Of a stretch of 64,000 bases of DNA, positions 37,357 to 45,184 are shown piece by piece (the first letter of the stretch is position 1; each line of letters begins with the position of its first letter). The position numbers and the translations under genes were made by a program. A model generated the notes under the pieces. It had not been told where the DNA came from and ran no database searches. It saw only the letters and a program-made list of their open reading frames with translations. The DNA is from a virus, in the IMG/VR virus record IMGVR_UViG_3300020190_000033, positions 1 to 64,000 of that record, one strand, 5' to 3'.

Positions 37357-37426
37357 TAGACTATATATCGAAGTACGCAAGAACCATAAGAATCAAGAAC
37401 CATAAGAATTATGGAGTCATAGTCTA
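37357..37426 (+). promoter_or_regulatory. nested hairpin leader before the second HExxH gene
   Basis: Outer arms TAGACTAT (37357-37364) and ATAGTCTA (37419-37426) pair perfectly; the right arm includes the A of the start codon. An inner stem CCATAA/TTATGG (with a GAA loop) ends at the GGAG ribosome site. The leader also holds a 16-base tandem repeat. Confidence 0.55.
37379..37410 (+). repeat. 16-base tandem direct repeat in a leader
   Basis: AAGAACCATAAGAATC is followed at once by AAGAACCATAAGAATT (one mismatch), immediately upstream of the ribosome site of the gene at 37426. Confidence 0.8.
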
Positions 37427-39084
37427 TGCTAGACGACAAGAAGATACTAGACATGAAGCGTGAGTGGCTCACTTACAGCAAGAATGTCCCTGATCGCTTA
37501 ACGCCTCAAAATAGGTTAGAACTATCCAAATATCTGCACAGATACGCAAAAAACTTGGATATGGGATTACGAGCTTTCCGATACGATTTAGAGGTGGAAT
37601 CGTATCGGACAGAAAACAAACCCATCAAGCATGAGATAGAGTATGTGATAGAGAAGACTGCGACTGCGTGGTGGGGCTTCTTTTTAGCCATAAACGAGAT
37701 GGCGGAAACTCTCAGAAAGAGTTCGGATACAGCGGACTCTCCCGAAAAGATTGAGCAGGACAAGGCTGAACTTAAAAGCAAGTATCCAAATACGGATTGG
37801 GATGATTACTTTGAAAGAAATCCTCGTAAAACCCAAGCCGAGCTAGACCGCATCAAGTTCGAGCAGATACTCCCCACACTCAAAACGGATAAAGCCCGTG
37901 CTGAGAGGAAGTGGCGTGACTTTTGGAATGTGCTTAAGGACTTATCCGATTTCTTGTCGAGGCACGATTTTACAGATGTGGGTGTTGAGACTTCGTTTTC
38001 AGAGGAGAGACAGACGGTGCAGGGTGTTCCTGTAGGTTTTGTGGGCGGTTTGTCTTTTGAGGATAAGAAGCTGATCGTGAATGAGCATATCCCGTTCTAT
38101 GTGGGGAGGGTAAAGGAATACTTCCCTCGGTTGCTCAACTACCAACTCCCTTTTGTGTTTCACGGGTCGGAAACATCTGATTGCGGTACTGCTGCCGCGT
38201 GTTATAAGGGTAAACGGATAGAAATAACAGCTTCTGGGTTCAGATTCAACAGAACTAACAAGGAAGCGATGTGTCATATTTTAGCACATGAGATGGGACA
38301 TCACTATTTTGATATCTTGTCGGGTTCTGCTAAAGACTTTTGGACGAGTGCGATTAAGGGTGACTTTGGAGATTTAGACCTAGAAGAAGTTGGCAAGATT
38401 ACGGATAAGATCAATCGTGAGAGTGATCTTAAAGAAGCATATCCAATCCTGTATCTACAGGATTATGCTCTTTTTCATAAACGACATAAAGATTATTACT
38501 CGCTTGAAAGTGCCGTTAAAGCATATCGAGATGGCAAGATTGGGAGGTTCATTAAGGTTCCTATGAACCCCATCACGGGATACGCGGTTAAGAACCCCGA
38601 GGAAGCCTTTTGTGAGGCGTTTGGAATGCTTGTAGCTTATGGAGCAAACGCAGTATTGGGTAAGATAAAATATCTACTCTCGGTTGTCTTATCGGGACAC
38701 CTTAAGATTTCTTCAAGAACTAAACGGGCATCGGATAAGGCATACAGGAGTTTATGGTTATCCAAAATAGACTCCCTACCACATTCAGGCGATGATCCTT
38801 TGCTTATCCAATATCGAGATCAACTTGAAGCTGGATACAGGCTTAGGGGAGAAGCGGAGAGGGTCATAGAAGAACGCTTGGCAATTAGATCGAAACCAAG
38901 CGTATTATCTCAGCCTTTGCCTGTTGATGAACTAAGGACATTATGGCTAATAGCCAAGAGGAAGAAAGATATCGAATCTATGGAACGGATAAAAGCGTTA
39001 GGTCTTGACGCACGAGATGGAAAGCGACCTAGCCTTTTAGATGTGGTGGATTTTAAAAGGCTTCAGAAGCTACTCAACTCTTAA
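37426..39084 (+). CDS. HExxH zinc metallopeptidase-like protein
   Basis: A 552-aa protein. LAHEMGHHYFD places H288-E289 and H292 in a zincin motif, and EEAFCEAFGML near 392-401 supplies a candidate third ligand and resembles the downstream helix of such peptidases. Residues 1-200 are charged and helical, with a DNA-binding-like lysine/arginine content; the C-terminal 130 residues are helical. It is not obviously homologous to the other HExxH protein at 1077 outside the motif. It sits alone on the plus strand between minus-strand genes, behind a structured leader. Possible roles are virion maturation or host-protein cleavage; neither is shown by sequence. Confidence 0.75.
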   Translation: MLDDKKILDMKREWLTYSKNVPDRLTPQNRLELSKYLHRYAKNLDMGLRAFRYDLEVESYRTENKPIKHEIEYVIEKTATAWWGFFLAINEMAETLRKSSDTADSPEKIEQDKAELKSKYPNTDWDDYFERNPRKTQAELDRIKFEQILPTLKTDKARAERKWRDFWNVLKDLSDFLSRHDFTDVGVETSFSEERQTVQGVPVGFVGGLSFEDKKLIVNEHIPFYVGRVKEYFPRLLNYQLPFVFHGSETSDCGTAAACYKGKRIEITASGFRFNRTNKEAMCHILAHEMGHHYFDILSGSAKDFWTSAIKGDFGDLDLEEVGKITDKINRESDLKEAYPILYLQDYALFHKRHKDYYSLESAVKAYRDGKIGRFIKVPMNPITGYAVKNPEEAFCEAFGMLVAYGANAVLGKIKYLLSVVLSGHLKISSRTKRASDKAYRSLWLSKIDSLPHSGDDPLLIQYRDQLEAGYRLRGEAERVIEERLAIRSKPSVLSQPLPVDELRTLWLIAKRKKDIESMERIKALGLDARDGKRPSLLDVVDFKRLQKLLNS

Positions 39085-39625
39085 GTGTTTCTCTTATCCA
39101 ATTCATATAGGTATCAAGGCTTAGGGTAAAGTTTTTATACAGGGAGGGAGCCAAGTTATCGCTAAACCATGTGGTTTTGTAGTACGCAGATGTGGCGGGC
39201 TTAGAGAACAGGATAAGCTGTATACAACCCGTGGTGTCTTTAGGTATCCTGAACCCCGTGAAAGATTTGCCATCCGTGTAGGTGGGGACGAAAACATTAT
39301 TCATATCGCTACACCACTCCACCTTTATGGTAAAGTCAGAGGAGTGTTCAGCCGCCATAGTGTAGACTATGGTGGTGTTGCTTTTGTTCTTATGCAAGGA
39401 TACATCATAGAAGCCCATTTCAGTCAACCACACAAGTAGTATCTTGTGGAGCGTATTGGGCGTGATCTGATTATTTTCATCACAAAAGTAATAAAGGTGA
39501 TCGTAATTTACATCCATCGCCTTTTTCTTCCCATCTACCTTGATCAGGACAGAGGGTAGAAACATCTCGATGTTAGTGGAGTGTCCCCCTGTACTCATAT
39601 CGACAAGTGACATTGAATATATCAT
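39074..39625 (-). CDS. hypothetical protein
   Basis: A 183-aa protein starting right after the stop of the upstream minus-strand gene, with AAGGAAA as ribosome site. Alternating beta segments (TTIVYTMAAE, FTIKVEWCS, CIQLILFSKP) and aromatic residues suggest a compact beta-rich fold. It converges with the HExxH gene, overlapping it by 11 bases. No family is recognised. Confidence 0.72.
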   Translation of the reverse strand: MIYSMSLVDMSTGGHSTNIEMFLPSVLIKVDGKKKAMDVNYDHLYYFCDENNQITPNTLHKILLVWLTEMGFYDVSLHKNKSNTTIVYTMAAEHSSDFTIKVEWCSDMNNVFVPTYTDGKSFTGFRIPKDTTGCIQLILFSKPATSAYYKTTWFSDNLAPSLYKNFTLSLDTYMNWIRETLKS

Positions 39626-39916
39626 TTAGTTTTCCTTGACCTTGCCCTTGCTGTTAATCGAGAGCGTACACCCCTTATTATCGGTAAAGATGGTCATCCG
39701 CCCCTCTTTTTTCCACACAACTCTTAGAGTATCCGTTCCCACATTGAAGGTGACGGAACCCTCCGTATTCGGGTTGATTGACCATGACATAGGGGCAATC
39801 TTAGAGGCATCACCAAGTACTAGGGCGGGCTTTGTGGTGATCACCACGACCTCCCCCGCTTTGACGAGGGCGAACCCACCACCCATGATCTTGCCGAATG
39901 TTTTGATCTCGTACAT
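39626..39916 (-). CDS. hypothetical beta-rich protein
   Basis: A 96-aa protein. The ATG at 39916 is chosen for its AGGAGA ribosome site; the upstream in-frame ATG lacks one. Beta-strand pattern throughout (FALVKAGEVVVITT, SVTFNVGTDTLRVVW, MTIFTDNKGCTLSI), like small capsid or tail decoration proteins, though nothing specific identifies it. It is coupled to the downstream gene, whose ATG follows the stop directly. Confidence 0.68.
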   Translation of the reverse strand: MYEIKTFGKIMGGGFALVKAGEVVVITTKPALVLGDASKIAPMSWSINPNTEGSVTFNVGTDTLRVVWKKEGRMTIFTDNKGCTLSINSKGKVKEN

Positions 39917-39960
39917 AGTATCTCCTATAGGGTCACACCACATCTAATAAGACAGAATGG

Positions 39961-39995
39961 GGGTTGGGACACAGAAAAGGATAGTATCCCAACCC
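39961..39995 (+). promoter_or_regulatory. 9-bp hairpin overlapping the GTATCCCA element
   Basis: GGGTTGGGA (39961-39969) pairs perfectly with TCCCAACCC (39987-39995). The right arm overlaps the promoter-like element, so it could also act as a bidirectional terminator between divergent genes; there is no T-run. Confidence 0.4.
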
Positions 39996-40026
39996 GAGCT
40001 ATCTATTATTAATGGGGTGTACCCCC
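39984..40026 (+). promoter_or_regulatory. GTATCCCA element upstream of the first transglycosylase
   Basis: GTATCCCA at 39984, TATTATTAA about 20 bases on, then a GGGGTGTACCCC palindrome at 40014-40025 where other copies have GTGAGAGATA. It lies 55 bases before the ATG at 40047. Its first 20 bases are almost identical to the copy at 46034. Confidence 0.55.
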
Positions 40027-40046
40027 TCTACGAAGAGAGAAGCATA

Positions 40047-40622
40047 ATGAGCAAGTTGGATATACTCAACATCATCATCAAGCTGTTGGTTTTGGATAAT
40101 GCTCAGGGTTTGGATAAACCCGCAGTTAAGGCACACCTCAATGAGGTAGCCTCGGCTATATACGCGGAGGGGGGAGTGAAGGCGGGTGTGCCTCATGAGA
40201 GGCTAATCAGCTTGGCGTATAATGAGAGTAGGTTTGGATACAAGTATGTGGGGACGGGAACCTACCCTAAGACCTCATGGGGGGCGTGTGGTGTGTATCA
40301 GCAAGTCCCCGCCTACTCCACCATCCCCACCACCTGCGACAAGTTGGGGAAAAATATCCGTCACGCCACAAAGGTGGCGGTTGGGTATCTGAAGTACATG
40401 AGGGCAAGGTGGAAGGTATCCAATACGGATAAGATGGATACCTTAATGTGTCACTACTACAGCGGCAACACTTGTGATGTGGAGGCGAAGGGTTATGCCT
40501 CACGGCACAAGAAGATTAGACTCAAGGCGATCAGTCTTGTGGGCAAGAAGAAGGTTGTTGTGGGGAAGAAGAAGGTTCTTGTAGCCTCACGGAAAAAGGG
40601 GCTCCCTCCTGCAACTATTTAG
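40047..40622 (+). CDS. soluble lytic transglycosylase (SLT) domain protein
   Basis: A 191-aa protein starting at ATG 40047; the longer reading frame has no ribosome site. LISLAYNESRFGYKYVG carries the catalytic-type glutamate (E60), and WGACGVYQQVP matches the SLT G-x-x-Q segment. These enzymes cleave the MurNAc-GlcNAc bond of peptidoglycan by an intramolecular transglycosylation. There is no signal peptide. The C-terminal tail is strongly basic with repeated GKKKV units encoded by a short DNA repeat. The role could be virion-borne cell-wall entry or lysis. It is controlled by a GTATCCCA element. Confidence 0.82.
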   Translation: MSKLDILNIIIKLLVLDNAQGLDKPAVKAHLNEVASAIYAEGGVKAGVPHERLISLAYNESRFGYKYVGTGTYPKTSWGACGVYQQVPAYSTIPTTCDKLGKNIRHATKVAVGYLKYMRARWKVSNTDKMDTLMCHYYSGNTCDVEAKGYASRHKKIRLKAISLVGKKKVVVGKKKVLVASRKKGLPPATI

Positions 40623-40670
40623 TATAATGCCTCGGGGTCGAAGGTGAAAGCTCTAAACAAAGGATAGGTG

Positions 40671-41276
40671 ATGCTAAGTTTTTTGTACTCTACAGTAAAC
40701 GCGGGAAAGACAGCTCATTTGATAATGAGAGCACACTCTTGTTCCGAAGCTGGCATTAACCACGAGGTTCTTGTCCCTGAAATAGCATCTAAGAGAGATG
40801 GCATATCTCGTGTTTCCTCTAGGATAGGGATACAGAGAGGAGCATCGTCTCTTAAAGGCGACACTTGTCCTTATGAGTATATTATCTCTTGTAACGAAAG
40901 AGCCTTGAGGGTTTGGGGCAAGCCTAATCCGATTAAGATAGTTTTTGTGGATGAGGCTCAATTCTTAACAAAGGCTCAGGTGGTGGGGCTAACGCGGATA
41001 GTGGATGAGCTAGCTGTTCCTGTTTTCGCCTATGGCTTAAGAACGGACTTCAAGGGAGAGTTATTTGAGGGCAGTTCTTATTTACTTGGTTGGGCGGATA
41101 AGGTGGAGGAGATATCCATATTTGGTAAGTCAGAATATGGGGGATTGGTGGAGCGAGCGACTTTCAACATGAAAGTCGATTTAGAGGGTAAGCAGGTAGT
41201 CAAGGGAGACTCGATTGATCCAGGGTTTGGATACCTTCCTGTATCCCGCAAGAGGTTTGGTTTAACGAAGTTTTAA
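40671..41276 (+). CDS. tdk: thymidine kinase, type II, lacking zinc cysteines
   Basis: A 201-aa protein; ATG 40671 with AAAGGA upstream. It phosphorylates thymidine to dTMP for phage DNA synthesis. The P-loop STVNAGKT is at residues 7-14, the VDEAQFLT Walker-B/DExQ segment is near 90, and YGLRTDFKGELFEGSSYLL matches the family closely. The lasso region, usually held by a Cys4 zinc site (ICFCG and CR..H/C), here reads ISIFGKSE and PVSRKRF, so all zinc cysteines are gone. Its stop overlaps the convergent sigma gene. The family call is strong; retained activity is uncertain. Confidence 0.88.
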   Translation: MLSFLYSTVNAGKTAHLIMRAHSCSEAGINHEVLVPEIASKRDGISRVSSRIGIQRGASSLKGDTCPYEYIISCNERALRVWGKPNPIKIVFVDEAQFLTKAQVVGLTRIVDELAVPVFAYGLRTDFKGELFEGSSYLLGWADKVEEISIFGKSEYGGLVERATFNMKVDLEGKQVVKGDSIDPGFGYLPVSRKRFGLTKF

Positions 41277-41899
41277 GCGTCTCTACGCTGTAAAAGAGAA
41301 GCGACCTGAGACCTTATCTCTTTGACGCAAAGATTGACCCTCTTCATTTCCCAGCCTAGTTCTTGGGCGATGTGTGCGTGTTTGGTGCCTTCCATCATGG
41401 CATCGAACACTTTGAGTAAGTCTCCTTGAAAAGATGACCTTACTTGTTCGATTAAGAAGTCATCTTCTTCGGTGGAGTAATGAGATGCGAGATTTGATGT
41501 AGCGGCATCATCTTCAGAACCAACACATTCGCGGTCATTGTGTAGTTTCCGCTTCTTGACAATGTTCATGACAACGCAGTTCATGACCATGACGACATAG
41601 GTAGAGAAGGCAGACTTCTTTGGGTCATAGGGACAAGTGCCTTCGTTACGGATAATCAGTCCTTTATAAACCTCTTGGAGGACATCTTCGGGGTCTAATC
41701 CGAGACGAGCGACTTGTTTTGCTTGGCGTTTGTAGAACAAGAGTCGGATGTCGGACGACTTTTTATTGATGTCGATTCCGTGGGGTTTCTTTTTGATTGG
41801 GTTGAACTTCTTTTTGAAGTCAAAGCTGAGTATCGCATAGACCCCCTGATGCCATTTTTTGTTTGGCTGCACTTGGGTATAGTCAACAAGGCACTCCAT
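41273..41899 (-). CDS. RNA polymerase sigma-70 family factor
   Basis: A 208-aa protein. Start chosen at ATG 41899, where GGAGAG is correctly spaced; ATG 41911 is possible. DPEDVLQEVYKGLI and AFSTYVVMVMNCVVMNIVKKRKL match sigma regions 2.1-2.4, in which the core-binding and -10-recognising helices lie. The C-terminal TKHAHIAQELGWEMKRVNLCVKEIRSQV is a region-4 helix-turn-helix. It lacks region 1 and is the size of ECF or phage sigma factors. It probably redirects host RNA polymerase to phage promoters; the recurrent upstream elements in this window are candidate targets. Confidence 0.82.
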   Translation of the reverse strand: MECLVDYTQVQPNKKWHQGVYAILSFDFKKKFNPIKKKPHGIDINKKSSDIRLLFYKRQAKQVARLGLDPEDVLQEVYKGLIIRNEGTCPYDPKKSAFSTYVVMVMNCVVMNIVKKRKLHNDRECVGSEDDAATSNLASHYSTEEDDFLIEQVRSSFQGDLLKVFDAMMEGTKHAHIAQELGWEMKRVNLCVKEIRSQVASLLQRRDA

Positions 41900-41964
41900 A
41901 TAACTCTCCATAAAGGTGGGTTCAAAGGAGTACCCGTTATTGCCTAATTAACCTAGGGTGTCAA

Positions 41965-42975
41965 ATGAAACTTGCAAAGCAAATACTACTGCTGGCGTGG
42001 GTCAAAGAGAAGACACAGATCAACCCTAAACGCCTATCGGATAACCTGACAAGAGATCAGCTTTCCGAGTTGTTGGGGTTATTGGATAAGCTAAAGAGCT
42101 TAGGGGGAGTGTTCACGCCGCAGGAAGTGATAGAGGAGTATCTCGAAGATAATGGTGTGGATTTATCAGCCCCGAAAAAGTGTTCATCAGGGCAAAAGAT
42201 AGATATGGTTCTTTTAACTGCAACACATCCAAAATTGGATAATGGGTGTGTGAGCGTTTTTTTAAGCCATTTATTATTGGCACACGGCTTCAAGAACACC
42301 CGTTCAAACAGGAGACTTCTGACTAAACACTTTAAGGAGTTGGGTTATCAGCTATCCAAAAAGGAGCTGATAACTAGTCCACATAGAGAGTTATCAGAGG
42401 TAGTGCAACTAAAGGAGGCATATGAACCGAAGTTCCCCTCAGGTCTAGATGTGAGTGAAGCGGAGCCGAAGAAGCGTAATGCTCACATAGTGGATTGGCT
42501 TTATGAAGGTCATGAAGTGCAGGTAGGGGGAGAAGCATACACAAGAAAAAATGTGAACGCTCGTTGGGAAGCCTTTATGGTGAGACGGATGCACGAGTTG
42601 TATGAGTCAAGCGAGCTACCTTATCTATATAAGCACCGAGTACAACGCGGGGTCTTTGATGATGTCGCTGAAGTACGCATGATCTTCCAACTAGCTATCC
42701 GAGATGTGTTTAAGCCGATGAACATAATAGATTGGGTCACTCTCTCAGTCGGGTATGAACTGCCTTTGTTTGATTCGGCGGATAGCCAACATAAAGAAGT
42801 CTTGGTGTCCACCTGTACCGACAGCGTATTGGGGATTTTGAACAAGACACTTGTAGACGGAAAACCGCTAGCTATTGACCCCAAAATGGTAAGTGGTTGG
42901 TTAAGTCTGTTGGTTATTTCGTATGTCGAGGATGCTCTAAGCCAATTCAAAGGAATGAGATGTCATACCTCCTGA
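41965..42975 (+). CDS. hypothetical protein upstream of transglycosylase and primase
   Basis: A 336-aa, mostly helical, soluble protein. The N-terminal 60 residues (LSDNLTRDQLSELLGLLDKLKSLGGVFTPQEVIEEYL) form a helical bundle. Residues 80-140 contain a basic segment KNTRSNRRLLTKHFKELG that could be a helix-turn-helix. It divergently faces the sigma gene and overlaps the next gene by 16 bases. It may be a replication or regulatory protein given its neighbours, but I cannot assign it. Confidence 0.75.
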   Translation: MKLAKQILLLAWVKEKTQINPKRLSDNLTRDQLSELLGLLDKLKSLGGVFTPQEVIEEYLEDNGVDLSAPKKCSSGQKIDMVLLTATHPKLDNGCVSVFLSHLLLAHGFKNTRSNRRLLTKHFKELGYQLSKKELITSPHRELSEVVQLKEAYEPKFPSGLDVSEAEPKKRNAHIVDWLYEGHEVQVGGEAYTRKNVNARWEAFMVRRMHELYESSELPYLYKHRVQRGVFDDVAEVRMIFQLAIRDVFKPMNIIDWVTLSVGYELPLFDSADSQHKEVLVSTCTDSVLGILNKTLVDGKPLAIDPKMVSGWLSLLVISYVEDALSQFKGMRCHTS

Positions 42976-43706
42976 TTTTAAGTCTTTCTTTCCAATGTTT
43001 ATTGGACGGACTGCAACAAGCCTCCCGAGTTAATATCCTGCCGAAGTGGAAGTTTGTTTATTCTCGCCCCGCCGAGTATGGAGACCAACTCAGATTTCTT
43101 CAACACGCTTGGGAGGATGCAGAAACCGATCCAAGAATACTAGCACTCGCTTGGATGGAAAGTCGGATAAGACCAACTATCCATAAAGGAGATAATGGTA
43201 AAGCCTGTGGGGTGTTTCAAATTCATGCTAGGTATTCGTATCCCGCTTTCACAAGGGGACATTGGAATAATTGGAACCCTGAGGAACACAAAGAAGCTAT
43301 CCAAAAAGAGTGCGTCAAACTAAAACACCCTAAATACGCAGTCCAAGTCATGAGGAAGTTCCTCCACCTTTTTGACGAAGAAGATTTACACTCCTGCCAC
43401 CACCAAAGCGGTATCCGTGGCTCTTGTAATGATTGGTATAAACAACGCCTTGATTATTGGATAACATTTTTCCAATATAAACTCGTAACCTGTTCTAATG
43501 GAGATATGTCGATGGCTATGATGCGTACAGGAACCCCTACTTCCGCTACACCTATTGAGATGGTTCAGGGATATCTTGATGGGATGCAGGGCAAGTCACC
43601 TTCTTCTCAGTCCGATGTCTATAAGACAGGATACGAACTCGCCCTTAAAGTTAAACGCGGGGAAACCGAAGCTCCAGCTTGGGCTATCACCCACCAAAAT
43701 GGATAA
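42960..43706 (+). CDS. secreted or virion SLT transglycosylase with C-terminal repeat motif
   Basis: A 248-aa protein. ATG 42960 with AAAGGA upstream, inside the end of the previous gene. The first ~16 residues are hydrophobic (SYLLILSLSFQCLL), a possible signal or anchor, though without an N-terminal basic residue. ILALAWMESRIRP holds the catalytic-type E67, and KACGVFQIHARYSYP the G-x-F-Q motif. The C-terminal 50 residues (GYLDGMQGK...Y..GYELALKV..G) match a GY-DG-x-GK pattern I know from phage proteins. It probably cuts peptidoglycan in lysis or entry. It is distinct in sequence from the SLT protein at 40047. Confidence 0.8.
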   Translation: MSYLLILSLSFQCLLDGLQQASRVNILPKWKFVYSRPAEYGDQLRFLQHAWEDAETDPRILALAWMESRIRPTIHKGDNGKACGVFQIHARYSYPAFTRGHWNNWNPEEHKEAIQKECVKLKHPKYAVQVMRKFLHLFDEEDLHSCHHQSGIRGSCNDWYKQRLDYWITFFQYKLVTCSNGDMSMAMMRTGTPTSATPIEMVQGYLDGMQGKSPSSQSDVYKTGYELALKVKRGETEAPAWAITHQNG

Positions 43707-43712
43707 CGCTAC

Positions 43713-44384
43713 ATGGACGATGGATGGCTTAAACAAGGTTTTGCAAGCCCCCTAGAGACATATCGACCATACCTCCTCTCTAGAGGTGTCAATAGCCAAT
43801 CCACTATCCATTTCCACTCTTGGAACCCCCATTCAAATGTCCAAGACCCCCGTTTTAAATCTATGTTTGGACAACAAGGGGAACGCATAAAAGAACACCT
43901 GATTATTCCGATCTCCTCCCCTAGAGGTCAAATCATCGGACTTGAAGCCCGCTCTCTTTCTGAAGATGGACAAAAGAAAGTCCTTCAGTATCGTACACCA
44001 CACTCTCAATGGAACCCTTACCTACTCGGCTCTCAAAATGCTTTTAAAGCCCTTTGGGAAGGACACGACCTTTGGATAGTCGAAGGTGTGTTTGATCTGA
44101 TCGCAGTTGAAAAATGCCTCTCTAATGGAGATGCCGTTTGTTCAACCCTCCGTGCAGGTATGGACGCAAATACTCTCGCATCCATCTCTCAGTTTTATAC
44201 TCCCATGTCCACCATCTATATCTGTTACGACAATGACGAAACAGGAAGAAAGAAATCTCTTTGGCTTCATAAGGAGATGTCCCGCCTCGGAATCCGTTGT
44301 GTAGAATGGAAGTACAGAGGAAAAGACCCCGGAGAAGTTTGGAAAGCTGGCGGTCTTCAGGGTCTAAAGAAAATGTTTTATTAA
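43713..44384 (+). CDS. DnaG-type primase fragment (TOPRIM core, no zinc domain)
   Basis: A 223-aa protein. The N-terminal part YLLSRGV...F and HLIIPISSPRGQIIGLEARSL match the RNA-polymerase-like core of DnaG. The TOPRIM fold follows with E124 in WIVEGVFDLIAVEK and D173/D175 in YDNDETGRK, the metal-binding acidic set. The CHC2 zinc-binding domain and the helicase-binding C-terminus are absent, so priming may need a partner. It begins six bases after the transglycosylase gene. A minimal phage primase is the best reading. Confidence 0.83.
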   Translation: MDDGWLKQGFASPLETYRPYLLSRGVNSQSTIHFHSWNPHSNVQDPRFKSMFGQQGERIKEHLIIPISSPRGQIIGLEARSLSEDGQKKVLQYRTPHSQWNPYLLGSQNAFKALWEGHDLWIVEGVFDLIAVEKCLSNGDAVCSTLRAGMDANTLASISQFYTPMSTIYICYDNDETGRKKSLWLHKEMSRLGIRCVEWKYRGKDPGEVWKAGGLQGLKKMFY

Positions 44385-44418
44385 TAGATCATCTATCATA
44401 TGCACCTAATCAAGACAA

Positions 44419-44428
44419 CCTGATCAGG
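44419..44428 (+). promoter_or_regulatory. palindrome covering a ribosome site
   Basis: CCTGATCAGG is a perfect 10-base palindrome whose right half forms part of the AGGAG ribosome site of the gene at 44439. Confidence 0.4.
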
Positions 44429-44438
44429 AGCATAAACC

Positions 44439-44864
44439 ATGAGAAGAACCGCTAGTGAAATCTTAAGTGACCTTGAAACCCGCATCGCACGCTTAGAGCG
44501 TCACGCTTCCAAGTCCCGTTTCGCTGACGATATGTGGGCGGATGACCTTGAGGCGGATGATATGTTCGCTGATGAGATGTTCGCAGGGCGTACTTGGGAC
44601 GGCAAGGGGAATCAGAAAGACTACAACAACCCACCCGCCCCAAAAAATCAAGCAGATTGTTACTCCGCAGACAATTGGGAAGGACTCGGTAAGCCCGGTC
44701 AGGGCGAAACCTGTTATCGTCTCCACAACAACTACGGCGAAGCCAACTCAGGTAAGCCGGGTTCAGCCGCTAGAAAAGAGTACAACAGGAGATACCGTGA
44801 GGAGTGGATGGACTCTGCCTCCATCAAGAGACCTGAGGGTAAGAGACCAGGCGGTCGTAGATAG
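44439..44864 (+). CDS. small protein with RTAS/ARLER N-terminal tag
   Basis: A 141-aa protein beginning MRRTASEILSDLETRIARLE, a sequence shared in pattern with the proteins at 47388 and 47907 (minus strand). It continues with an acidic repeat (ADDMWADDLEADDMFADEMFA) and a polar tail with two cysteines (DCYSADNW, ETCYRL). It has no signal peptide or membrane segment. The common N-terminus with different bodies suggests a shared localisation or processing signal, for example packaging into the virion, but that is inference. Confidence 0.78.
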   Translation: MRRTASEILSDLETRIARLERHASKSRFADDMWADDLEADDMFADEMFAGRTWDGKGNQKDYNNPPAPKNQADCYSADNWEGLGKPGQGETCYRLHNNYGEANSGKPGSAARKEYNRRYREEWMDSASIKRPEGKRPGGRR

Positions 44865-44865
44865 A

Positions 44866-44924
44866 GTATCCCAAGGGGGTTTCTCCGTTATTAGTTAGGT
44901 GTGAGAGATACACACCAACCCCCT
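44866..44924 (+). promoter_or_regulatory. GTATCCCA...GTGAGAGATA element with nested hairpins
   Basis: GTATCCCA at 44866, TTATTAG near +22, and GTGAGAGATA at 44901, exactly 35 bases from the first G. AGGGGGTT (44874-44881) pairs with AACCCCCT (44917-44924), enclosing GGTGTG-AGAGATA-CACACC (44898-44916). The start codon at 44937 is 63 bases after the element. Confidence 0.6.
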
Positions 44925-44936
44925 CAGGAGATGATC

Positions 44937-45164
44937 ATGCCCAAGCTCTTCATGACCCGCCACAAGCTCCACGGCACCCTCGACCTCACCGTCCACACCG
45001 CTCACCACATCAAGCTCCTCAGCATCCTCCCCCACGCCAAAGTCCTCGTCAAGACCCCGACCACCACGATGCTTACCTTGAAGTACGACTCCTTCAAGGG
45101 GAAGGATGGGTCGGAGGAGGTGGTGGGGGTGTTGCGTGGATACTACGAGATTGTGGAGGGGTGA
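44937..45164 (+). CDS. hypothetical small basic protein
   Basis: A 75-aa protein; the ATG at 44937 is correctly spaced from AGGAG (44926-44930), unlike ATG 44931. It is histidine-rich (RHKLHGTLDLTVHTAHHIK) with a beta-rich body. Codon use is unusual for this genome: long C-rich runs (CTCCACGGCACCCTCGACCTC-like segments) raise local GC well above neighbours. This suggests recent acquisition or special expression. Function unknown. Confidence 0.68.
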   Translation: MPKLFMTRHKLHGTLDLTVHTAHHIKLLSILPHAKVLVKTPTTTMLTLKYDSFKGKDGSEEVVGVLRGYYEIVEG

Positions 45165-45184
45165 CCCCCCCTTGGGGATGTTGA

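Noticed and set aside
40674-40961. 95-codon antisense frame within thymidine kinase
   Set aside because: It lies wholly within a conserved enzyme gene and shows no recognisable features.
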